Positions 49,301 through 61,300 of a stretch of 64,000 nucleotides of DNA are shown here, piece after piece. The stretch is from Ridgeia piscesae. Its lineage: Eukaryota; Annelida; Polychaeta; Sabellida; Siboglinidae. The stretch covers positions 498,501-562,500 of the forward strand of contig JAODUO010000071.1 of the NCBI GenBank assembly GCA_025642075.2, written 5' to 3'. The position numbers and the translations under genes were made by a program. The stretch's first letter is position 1, and the number at the start of each line of letters is the position of its first letter. Below the pieces are notes generated by a model. It saw only the letters and a program-made list of their open reading frames with translations. It ran no database searches and was not told where the DNA came from.

Positions 49301-52300
49301 TAGAAGAACAACTGTGTAACTGAGTTCGTTGCGTGTTCTGGCTTCTGTTCTGCCGTCGGTATCACAACATCACAGCATTTCATACTGATCTGCTGTGGAA
49401 CTAGCAGTTGGTTTTGTGATGATTTATCAATTGCTTGATTAAAACGTGACCAATTTCTTTGATTGCATTTAATTTATTTTATTTAGACACAGTAAATTTG
49501 GTGCAAAGCAAAGTGTTAGCTTTGTGTCGACATCAATCGTGTTTGTCTCCTGCCAGTTCGCTGTGACTTTGTGATCGACACCTTCGCCGGCTTGTAAATT
49601 GCAATTAAATTGCTTACGGAACGGAGGGCAAAGAACAATATGATACTAGACTGAAAGGGCAGGCTGACATAACAGTGCATAGAGAAGTTATGTTTTCACT
49701 ACATCTAAGGAAAATGAAAGTATGAACCCAGTGCATAAGTGATTTGATGCTGATGGTGGAGACAGCCCTAGGGTGTGAATTAAGGCTTGCTGCTGAGGCG
49801 ATAATTACTTCCAGATGTGTGGCTTAATGACTCAGCCCAATGCCATCAACATCCATGGCATGACTGAATTAGGCCCCAGTTGTGGATCTAATTAGTGATA
49901 AGCAGTTAAGCCCCCACTTCTGTGTTTGGTATGAGGGTGTCATGTGGTGTATTTATCTTGATGCTTCTAAATCCACCCTCCTCCCCACCTATTTGCCTAA
50001 GCATGCTTAGTGTTAAACAAATATTGTTCACCATTTGTAAACAATAAAGTTAGAAAATGTTGCAATGCTATCCCAAATATCAGTTTGAACACAGGCATAT
50101 CCTCAATTCATTTTGGATTTTAGTGCGTCGCCAGGCTTTCTATTTTGCAGATGGTAAGATTTTTCAAATGTTTATAAAAGACAGGTGGAATGTTCCCACC
50201 TTTTTGTAATTGAATGTGTATATTGGTGGTGGAATGTTTGTAATGTTTGCTTAGGTTTACATTTGTAGTGGTGTTACACCTGTATGGCAAAAATAATATA
50301 TCACGGTAATATTGTCATGCTGTAGGAATGTGTGCCTGGGAAACTTCCGCAGGGCTGTTCAGGTGTTCAGTTTCCTGTCTGGTCTGCTTGTTGGGTATCA
50401 CATTCCGACTGTATATGTTTATGCCAAAAAGTGGCTGCATTAGACGCAATCCACTTTCCAATAAAAACGTCATCCTTTGGCCAGTTTCGTTCTCACGTGG
50501 GACTTGTGTTGGTTATTGCATAAAAACATTTGTGGGCCAAAATATGAATTTGTCAGCTGTGTATGAACTGCGGTGAATTGCATTATGATTCGGCACGGTA
50601 AATGTACGATCTATATTTGCATTTTGGGATTGGTTGAAAGATGAAATCAAGCCAAAAGTGAGCGTAATTATTATACGTTCTAATATTTTGCCGACTTCGG
50701 AAACATGTAAATTCATTATTATGTTTCAGCTGCCGAGAGCAAGGTTATTATTTTAGACCAACGGCAGCAGTACTATATTATCGCTCAGTTCGCATCTTAG
50801 TTCTTAATTTATTTCAAAACTTGACACCATTTGTGAGTTTTACCTAGTTCAACATTGGACAGTGTGTAATATTTTAACATTATACACACTGACATTGGTT
50901 GTCATCTCAATGAGTTTTATAAATCACGCATAGAATGCGCAACCAGCACATTGGTTTCGGTAGTTTTTGTGACGTTTTTGGTGGTGGTGCCCCTGGTGGA
51001 ATATACAATATAACACACCCCACTTATAATGTGGTTCCATTTTGTGGACCTTAACTACCACATTATACTGAGGCATTGCTCCAATTCACTGAGCTGTATA
51101 AAAGGTACTTTGCTATAGAAATAATCTGTGCTATAGAAATAATCTTTGCACATTAATTGCGGTGTGGCTGGATGCTTCCCAGAGAAGTCGAGATGGTGTA
51201 AAAAAGGGTGCAAAGTGTAAAGCGCTTTAGTGCAATCCTGGTCCCCCTATGGGTGCATGTTCTTTGAGACGCAGGTGTTGAGAAGACACAAAAAGTGGAT
51301 TCGGAAAAGTATATTGAACTTTATTTCCAATATGAATTTAGTCGAACCATTTGAGCTATTTGAATGTGTTAGCGCCTTGAGTATACGTACTATTGTATGG
51401 TGCAGCCGTTCTTGAGATGTTTGTTCCCTTCTATTTACAGCCATGTCAACGCCATCCGAGCCACTGATTCTCACCCCGGACGAGTTCGCCAAGTTGACTG
51501 CCAGGGGAGTGCTCAAATTTCACCCTCCACCCCAACAGGACATCAAGCCCCAGATGACCAGCATGTCCAGGGTGGTGGCCACTCCACAGCCTGCTCCGGT
51601 CATCAACACCAACAATGACATGGATGTGAGTCCTGTTTTGTTCCGTTATTCAGGGTTTCACTTTCACTTCTGCTTCTGACAAAGTCTTGCGGGGTTCTGA
51701 TGTCAACTTGGACCTTCCAACTTTTTTTTTTAAACTAGTGGTGAATTATAAAACATTTCTGAACTAGTTTTTATCCTAGAAAGGAACTGGAATTGTAAAT
51801 AATCTCTTCGAACATTGCCAGATGTATTTGTAGTTTTGCACTGAAAACGTATTTGATGTAAGACACAATAAGGTGCTCGTCTGCCATTACCCGACCAAAG
51901 AGTACCCTTTAAAAGCAGCATTATGCAGGTTGTCTGAATTTCTGTGAGCACATATGTAGTGTGGAGTGATTAGAAATGATGTTTTCATGCAGCGTGGCAT
52001 CAGAGCTGTCAAATTATGACAACTGTCAGTCGGTGCATTTCTGCGTATTAATACAGTTGTCATTTTGCTTGGTGATGTAATCAGGGGCAATCCGTGGGTG
52101 GTTCAAGCAGAAATGGAGGGGTGTAAGGTTTGAAAGAAGTTTGTGGGAGCCTGAGGTATGAGAAGTTCACGAATTTGTCAATAACAGAGCTCTTCTATAA
52201 CAGAACTCTTCAAGATTAGTAGGAAATGAAGGAAACGTTACAATGGTCGCCTATGGAAAATGCAAATTTGGTCTGACTCCATTTGCAAGCGGTGTTTTGT

Positions 52301-55300
52301 TTTCATACGACAGAACTTGTAATAGTTGAAAATGAGTTAAGAAAGTATGCTCCATGTGCATCTCTGTAAGTCTGCTCTATGTGCATCTCTGTAAGTCTGC
52401 TCCATGTGTATCTCTGTAAGTATGCTCCATGTGTATCTCTGTAAGTATGCTCTATGTGTATCTCTGTAAGTATGCTCCATGTGTATCTCTGTAAGTATGC
52501 TCCATGTGCATCTCTGTAAGTATGCTCCATGTGTATCTCTGTAAGTATGCTCCATGTGTATCTCTGTAAGTATGCTCCATGTGTATCTCTGTAAGTATGC
52601 TCCATGTGCATCTCTGTAAGTATGCTCCATGTGTATCTCTGTAAGTATGCTCCATGTGCATCTCTGTAAGTATGCTCCATGTGTATCTCTGTAAGTCTGC
52701 TCCATGTGTATCTCTGTAAGTATGCTCCATGTGTATCTCTGTAAGTATGCTCCATGTGTATCTCTGTAAGTCTGCTCCATGTGTATCTCTGTAAGTATGC
52801 TCCATGTGTATCTCTGTAAGTATGCTCCATGTGTATCTCTGTAAGTATGCTCCATGTGCATCTCTGTAAGTCTGCTCTATGTGCATCTCTGTAAGTATGA
52901 TCCATGTGTATCTCTGTAAGTATGCTCCATGTGTATCTCTGTAAGTCTGCTCCATGTGTATCTCTGTAAGTATGCTCCATGTGTATCTCTGTAAGTATGC
53001 TCTATGTGCATCTCTGTAAGTATGCTCCATGTGCATCTCTGTAAGTATGCTCTATGTGTATCTCTGTAAGTATGCTCTATGTGTATCTCTGTAAGTATGC
53101 TCCATGTGTATCTCTGTAAGTATGCTCCATGTGCATCTCTGTAAGTATGCTCCATGTGCATCTCTGTAGATGAAGGTGATGAAGAGGCAGCAGCGGATGA
53201 TCAAGAACAGGGAGTCTGCATGTCTCTCCCGCAAGCGGAAGAAGGAGGTTGGTTTCACTTTCACTTCAGGTAGCGTAACGACTGTGTGTGTTCACACACC
53301 GTATGTTTGTGGACACCTGCCGTACTTTCTGACATGGATTCTGTCTGTGTTACTGCTAAACTGACTCTTGTGTTTGAGCCGGAGACAGTCATCCTTGAGT
53401 TATCTTTGTGTGCAGTTATTGTGGAAAGGATGAATACTTCCTTACTTTGTAGGATACGTTAAGGACGATTCTGACCACAGGATTCATTTGCTTACTAGAT
53501 GAGCAGGTTTTTATCTTCAGAAATTATTAATAAAATTCTTACTTTTCGGTTTCCGTGTTTTTTCATCTAATTTATCCAGTTACGTCTGACGAGTCGTCGT
53601 GTGGCTTCTGTTGCAGTATCTCACCACACTCGAGATGAAGCTGAGTAAGTCAGCGGAGGAGAACGACAGACTGCGTGACGAAAACAAACATCTCAGACAG
53701 AAGATCAACCAGTTACAGTCAGAGGTACAGGCATCAGTTTATCTTTGTTTACCCTCTCAAGTAGGGTAATCAGTTACAGTCAGAGGTACAGGCTTCAGTT
53801 TGTCTTTGTTTACCCTCTCAAGTAGGGTCATCAGTTACAGTCAGAGGTACAGGCATCAGTTTATCTTTGTTTACCCTCTCAAGTAGGGTAATCATTTACA
53901 GTCAGAGGTACAGGCTTCAGTTTGTCTTTGTTTACCCTCTCAAGTAGGGTCATCAGTTACAGTCAGAGGTACAGGCATCAGTTTATCTTTGTTTACCCTC
54001 TCAAGTAGGGTAATCATTTACAGTCAGAGGTACAGGCTTCAGTTTGTCTTTGTTTACCCTCTCAAGTAGGGTAATCATTTAGTCAGAGGTACAGGCATCA
54101 GTTTGTCTTTGTTTACCCTCTCAAGTAGGGTAATCATTTAGTCAGAGGTACAGGCTTCAGTTTGTCTTTGTTTACCCTCTCAAGTAGGGTAATCATTTAC
54201 AGTCAGAGGTACAGGCTTCAGTTTGTCTTTGTTTACCCTCTCAAGTAGGGTAATCATTTACAGTCAGAGGTACAGGCATCAGTTTGTCTTTGTTTACCCT
54301 CTCAAGTAGGGTAATCATTTAGTCAGAGGTACAGGCTTCAGTTTGTCTTTGTTTACCCTCTCAAGTAGGGTAATCATTTACAGTCAGAGGTACAGGCTTC
54401 AGTTTGTCTTTGTTTACCCTCTCAAGTAGGGTAATCATTTACAGTCAGAGGTACAGGCATCAGTTTGTCTTTGTTTACCCTCTCAAGTAGGGTAATCATT
54501 TACAGTCAGAGGTACAGGCATCAGTTTTCTTTGTTTACCCTCTCAAGTAGGGTCACATTACAGTCAGAGGTACAGGCATCAGTTTTCTTTGTTTACCCTC
54601 TCAAGTAGGGTCACCAGTTACAGTCAGAGGTACAGGCATCAGTTTTCTTTTTTACCCTCTCAAGTAGGGTCACCAGTTACAGTCAGAGGTACGGCATCAG
54701 TTTATCTTTGTTTACCCTCTCAAGTAGGGTCACCAGTTACAGTCAGAGGTAGGGCATCAGTTTTCTTTGTTTACCCTCTCAAGTAGGGTCACCAGTTACA
54801 GTCAGAGGTAGGGCATCAGTTTTCTTTGTTTACCCTCTCAAGTAGGGTCACCAGTTACAGTCAGAGGTACAGGCATCAGTTTTCTTTGTTTACCCTCTCA
54901 AGTAGGGTCACCAGTTACAGTCAGAGGTACGGCATCAGTTTTCTTTGTTTACCCTCTCAAGTAGGGTCACCAGTTACAGTCAGAGGTACAGGCATCAGTT
55001 TTCTTTTTACCCTCTCAAGTAGGGTCACCAGTTACAGTCAGAGGTAGGCATCAGTTTTCTTTGTTTACCCTCTCAAGTAGGGTCACCAGTTACAGTCAGA
55101 GGTAGGGCATCAGTTTTCTTTGTTTACCCTCTCAAGTAGGGTCACCAGTTACAGTCAGAGGTAGGCATCAGTTTGTCTTTGTTTACCCTCTCAAGTAGGG
55201 TCACCAGTTACAGTCAGAGGTACAGGCATCAGTTTTCTTTGTTTACCCTCTCAAGTAGGGTCACCAGTTACAGTCAGAGGTACAGGCATCAGTTTGTCTT

Positions 55301-58300
55301 TGTTTACCCTCTCAAGTAGGGTCATCAGTTACAGTCAGAGGTACAGGCATCAGTTTGTCTTTGTTTACCCTCTCAAGTAGGGTCATCAGTTACAGTCAGA
55401 GGTACAGGCATCAGTTTGTCTTTGTTTACCCTCTCAAGTAGGGTCATCAGTTACAGTCAGAGGTACAGGCATCAGTTTGTCTTTGTTTACCCTCTCAAGT
55501 AGGGTCACCAGTTACAGTCAGAGGTACGGGCATCAGTTTATCTTTGTTTCCCCTCTCAAGTAGGGTCACCAGTTACAGTCAGAGGTACGGGCATCAGTTT
55601 ATCTTTGTTTACCCTCTCAAGTAGGGTCATCAGTTACAGTCAGAGGTATGGGCATCAGTTTATCTTTATTTACCCTCTCAAGTAGGGTCACCAGTTACAG
55701 TCAGAGGTACAGGCATCAGTTTATCTTTGTTTACCCTCTCAAGTAGGGTCATCAGTTACAGTCAGAGGTATGGGCATCAGTTTATCTTTATTTACCCTCT
55801 CAAGTAGGGTCATCAGTTACAGTCAGAGGTATGGGCATCAGTTTATCTTTATTTACCCTCTCAAGTAGGGTCACCAGTTACAGTCAGAGGTATGGGCATC
55901 AGTTTATCTTTGTTTACCCTCTCAAGTAGGGTCACCAGTTACAGTCAGAGGTATGGGCATCAGTTTGTCTTTGTTTACCCTCTCAAATAGGGTCATCAGT
56001 TACAGTCAGAGGTACAGGCATCAGTTTGTCTTTGTTTACCCTCTCAAGTAGGGTCACCAGTTACAGTCAGAGGTACAGGCTTCAGTTTGTCTTTGTTTAC
56101 CCTCTCAAGTAGGGTCATCAGTTACAGTCAGAGGTACAGGCATCAGTTTGTCTTTGTTTACCCTCTCAAGTAGGGTCATCAGTTACAGTCAGAGGTACGG
56201 GCATCAGTTTGTCTTTGTTTACCCTCTCAAGTAGGGTCATCAGTTACAGTCAGAGGTACAGGCATCAGTTTGTCTTTGTTTACCCTCTCAAGTAGGGTCA
56301 CCAGTTACAGTCAGAGGTACGGGCATCAGTTTATCTTTGTTTCCCCTCTCAAGTAGGGTCACCAGTTACAGTCAGAGGTACGGGCATCAGTTTATCTTTG
56401 TTTACCCTCTCAAGTAGGGTCATCAGTTACAGTCAGAGGTATGGGCATCAGTTTATCTTTATTTACCCTCTCAAGTAGGGTCACCAGTTACAGTCAGAGG
56501 TACAGGCATCAGTTTATCTTTGTTTACCCTCTCAAGTAGGGTCATCAGTTACAGTCAGAGGTATGGGCATCAGTTTATCTTTATTTACCCTCTCAAGTAG
56601 GGTCATCAGTTACAGTCAGAGGTATGGGCATCAGTTTATCTTTGTTTACCCTCTCAAGTAGGGTCACCAGTTACAGTCAGAGGTACGGGCATCAGTTTAT
56701 CTTTGTTTACCCTCTCAAGTAGGGTCATCAGTTTACTTTCACTCTATCAGTACACTTTCATTCATCGTGTCCCTTGAGTAGCGTCATGGGTTTACCTTCT
56801 TTCACTCTTACGTAGGACCATCAGTTATTCACCCATGGATAGAGCCATCAGTATAATTACATTCACTGTCAAGTAGGTATGTCAGTTTACTTTCATTTGC
56901 CCATGAAAGGGGCCATCAGGTTACCTTCGTTTGTCCATAACAAGGGCCATCAGTTTACCTTCCTTTTCCATCAAACGGGTCCACAGGGTTGCTGTCATTC
57001 ACTGTCAATCAAGGTCATCGGTTTACCTTTATATTCATACACACTGAAATAGGGACAATTTTTGCCAAGTAATGCCACCAGTTAACCTCACACAGGGCAC
57101 ATAGTTACCTTCAGTTACCCTGAACTTGTACTGTCAGTATACTTTTAATTACCCTCAAATAGGGCCATCAGTTTAATTTCAGTTTGCCTCCACTAAGGCC
57201 AGTAGTTCACCTTCAGTTACCACATCTGCATTGTTTCCTCCGTTTATTCTTTCTCAGCTGGATATGAGATGTCTTGTCTGTGAATTTTGTCTAAAACATA
57301 GTCAAACTGACAAATATACATTTCGTAATATTCGGTTTTGCACAGAACGAACAACTGAAGAAGGCGAGTCGATCATCACACGTGAAAAAAGCAACAACCA
57401 TCATCCTTGCCGTTGTCTTCATGCTCTCGCTCAACTTGGGGCCCCTCAGGTAAGTGAAAACAGTTTTGTTCTGTTCACATTACCCTAGTTCACTCACTTG
57501 TATAAATTAAGACTTGACCATAGACAATAATGTGATTCCATTATGTTATTCCAATATAAATTATACTTAGGTCATAAGATACAGCCACCCAAGTGTGTCT
57601 TAATGAGCCACAATGTTATACACAGAGGCAGATAAATTTTAAAAAAAACAATTCGCGTACAATACAGATTAAAATTAAGATATGAACTTATCAACAGTAG
57701 TTGATAATTAAAGCACTGTTGAATCGGTTGCCATGGTGACTACAATGTTTGACTCGCATTGTTCCTGCTTGCAGCAGCATCCTGCTAAACAGTAACAGGC
57801 CACAAGCACCTTCAGGGGCAATGTTAGGTGCGAGCCCGGTGCACCACGGCCGCACATTGCTGGCTTACACGCAGAACAACAAACACAAGGAGCCTGACAC
57901 AGAGGCACAGTTCGACATCAGGAACCTGCAAGACTTTGTCGGCAGTCTGCGGGAGAAAGGCGTAGAGATCACAGGTCAACTGGGGTCGCACGGCAATGGC
58001 AGTGACCTCTTGTTCGTGCAGTCGCCAGTGTGTCCAACGTACTTCAACACATCCGAGTCACAGAGGTGGGTCTTAGGGTTTCTTAGGGTATTGGTAACCT
58101 GTTTCCCTTTGCAAGAAGGGGGATAGTGTTGTTTTTAAATTTAAGTTAAAATTTATTGTTTTCTTTCAATGTTCAAGAGAAACGCTGATATTTTGACAGA
58201 GTACTTGTGATGATATTGTTTTCGTTACCTTAGAGAATAAATTAGATTCAAATTTCTTTTTTGAAATGATGGTGTTTTGCTTGTTGACAGACTGGTGTAT

Positions 58301-61300
58301 GAATTGAATGGGTGTGTTGTATTATATAGAATTTTTTAAGAAATAGATTCGCGAGTTGAACGGGTGGGTGTTGTATTCTACTGTATCTATTGACAGACTG
58401 GTTCGCGAGTTGAACGGGTGGGTGTTGTATTCTACTGTATCTATTGACAGACTGGTTCGCGAGTTGAATGGGTGGGTGTTGTATTCTACTGTATCTATTG
58501 ACAGACTGGTTCGCGAGTTGAACGGGTGGGTGTTGTATTCTACTGTATCTATTGACAGACTGGTTCGCGAGTTGAACGGGTGGGTGTTGTATTCTACTGT
58601 ATCTATTGACAGACTGGTTCGCGAGTTGAACGGGTGGGTGTTGTATTCTACTGTATCTATTGACAGACTGGTTCGCGAGTTGAACGGGTGGGTGTTGTAT
58701 TCTACTGTATCTATTGACAGACTGGTTCGCGAGTTGAATGGGTGGGTGTTGTATTCTACTGTATCTATTGACAGACTGGTTTGCGAGTTGAACGGGTGGG
58801 TGTTGTATTCTACTGTATCTATTGACAGACTGGTTCTCGAGTTGAATGGGTGGGTGTTGTATTCTACTGTATCTATTGACAGACTGGTTCGCGAGTTGAA
58901 TGGGTGGGTGTTGCGACACAAAGAGGAGTGGAAGAGGAAACAGTTGAACAGCCAAGAACGCCGCCGCCACAAACTACGCAAGTTCTACCGTACCCCTCAC
59001 AAGCTGAAGGCCATGATGCGAGGGCAACCAGAGAATTTCCCGCCAAACCTTGCGCAGTAAGTACACGCCCGCGGTAAAGTTCACAAATGCTTAAGATACT
59101 AATATTTAAATTATTTATCAGTTATTTACCCTTCTGAGCTGTTTGTCAGTGTTGTTTTTGCACAATCAGTGGACAGTGTGTTTTAGTCACTATATTTTTG
59201 CCACAGCGTATACAGTAGGTCTGTTTCCTTTCAAGAGAAAACACTCCCCATCAATAATGTTATGCCCATTCAGTATCTTACAAAAAGTACGTTTTTATTT
59301 TGTTTTTAAGGATGTTAAATGACATCTTTTAGGTCAGTCACTACAGGATTCATTGTAGTTACTCTTCTCTGTGACTAGACATGTCCTACCTTAACAAGGC
59401 ATACATGTTGAAGCAGTTGTGTTATTTTTGCAGGGACCGGTCTGGCCCATACAGTGTACAGGTAAGAGGATTTTACATACATGTAATTATGTATATTTAA
59501 GTGTATTTATAAATGCATGATGCATGCGCTTCATCATTGATGTTTGTGGAAAGTATAAAATTAGCATTGTATTTCTGCTTTCTCCATTTATACTTGTATT
59601 TTGTCCAAATTCATAACTTAAAATGTGTGTAAGTTATATTGTGTTCAGTTAGAAATAATAATTGTATTGGCTGTATGATTAATTCCTTCATTGTGGTTAT
59701 TCATTTTTAATGTGTTTATGTTATACATAAGGTGATATAAAAGGGTTTGTTGTTAGGTATTCACTGGCTTTGACTGGAGTTACCAGAGATTCCTCAAAGT
59801 GATCCAACAACGGAATGATACATTCTATGTCGTGTCTTTCCAGCGGGTAAGTGGCTGCCAACTTGAACGTAGTTGTATGTGTTTACAGAGTCAAATTTTT
59901 TTTCTCAAGTAGAACAGATACTAAGGCACAATGATACAGTTATATGGATATCAGAACCGAGCAACGTGATGAAATGTTTTTGTTTTTTTGAGGTATTTTG
60001 GTTTGCATGAAGTGACAATGTCCTGTAGTTGTGGGATTAGGTGAAGTTTTAAAAGAGTTTGAAGCTATGTGTTTTCTGAACATGTGTTACTCATCACCAG
60101 ATGGGTCCTATAGAATGTACACAATCTTAGAAGTCTTTGTAGCATGATGGAGGTAAACATATGTTATTTGCAACTCTCTATATATCTATGCTCTGGGATA
60201 AACAGAAATTCTAAGTTTTTAATGTCCAAAATACAGGACATGTTTTCATTGCGATAACAAAAGTAAATATTTAAATGACAGTCTATGCTGAAATATTCCC
60301 ATAAAAAAAACAGAAGAAAGAGAATCTATCCTTTGTGTCAGCCATAAAATTGGAGACTATGTTTGAGAGAGTAGACCTGTTATAGATAATGTTTTGATAA
60401 CGTTTTTGCTAAGGCTCCCTTCCAGTATCAAATAGTGTAGCTTCTGGTTGGTGGGATAAGTTGGTAGTTTACTGACTGTTGATTTGATATACCATAAAAA
60501 CAAACCTAGTCGATGACAGTTTTAGCAAGAGTGATCACATATTGATCACCAAATCTGTGATTTGGAGATATCAGTGATAGATTACTAAAGTCAAACTGAT
60601 TCCCAGTGTCCCTCCTGTCTACCAACTCTACATGCTTTGTTTCTGTTTCAGGATCACTTCCTGTTTCCAGCGACTGCCAGTAACAAGACAATGAGACCCC
60701 GCATGTCTCTCGTCATGCCTGCTGTGGGGCTCAATGGTAAAGTCTAGCTTTCACAATTGAACAACACGTGGTTAATGAAAATTGTGAAGATACTAGGAAA
60801 ATTGATTATATAAATTTTTTTGTTATTTGTATAAAACGGAATACTGAAGTTTAGTTGTTTGGATGACTGGATTCCGTGCAGGAAACATTAACTTTATATA
60901 ATTGTATACAATTAAACCATTGCGGCACATGCAGATTACTTGAGAAGACAATATACAAGTTGTTTCTAGCACTTTGCGACAGTTCAGACTATTTGCATTA
61001 ATAAAATGATAATAGTAAGTAACTTGTATTGCGGCTAAATCCTTTTAATCCAAGCTTATAATCAGGCTAATCTGGTTGGTTAATCTCTGCCTGTGGTTTG
61101 TCGAAGGCCTCAGCTCGTTGTTTCCTGACCTGCTTGTCTTGTGCTATCATCTGCCAGATGGTGCCCTTCCAACACCTGTCTAGTTTATCTGTCAAGGTAT
61201 TTAACCATGCGTAACTATGCAACAGACTGACTTATGCAGATGGCACAGGTACAACTATAAAACTAAATGTTTGTGATGACACAAAGCTCATTGCTCATAA

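Noticed and set aside
52303..53264. Minus frames repeating [23 protein letters not shown] units
   Set aside because: 75-bp periodicity of the 25-bp intronic array; wrong strand to the gene and no domain.
52345..56735. Regular direct repeats resembling a CRISPR array
   Set aside because: Units are contiguous with no unique spacers, the host is an animal, and no cas genes exist.
58248..58981. Two ~230-codon minus frames of 18-residue repeats
   Set aside because: Antisense shadows of the 54-bp array at ATF6 exon 11.
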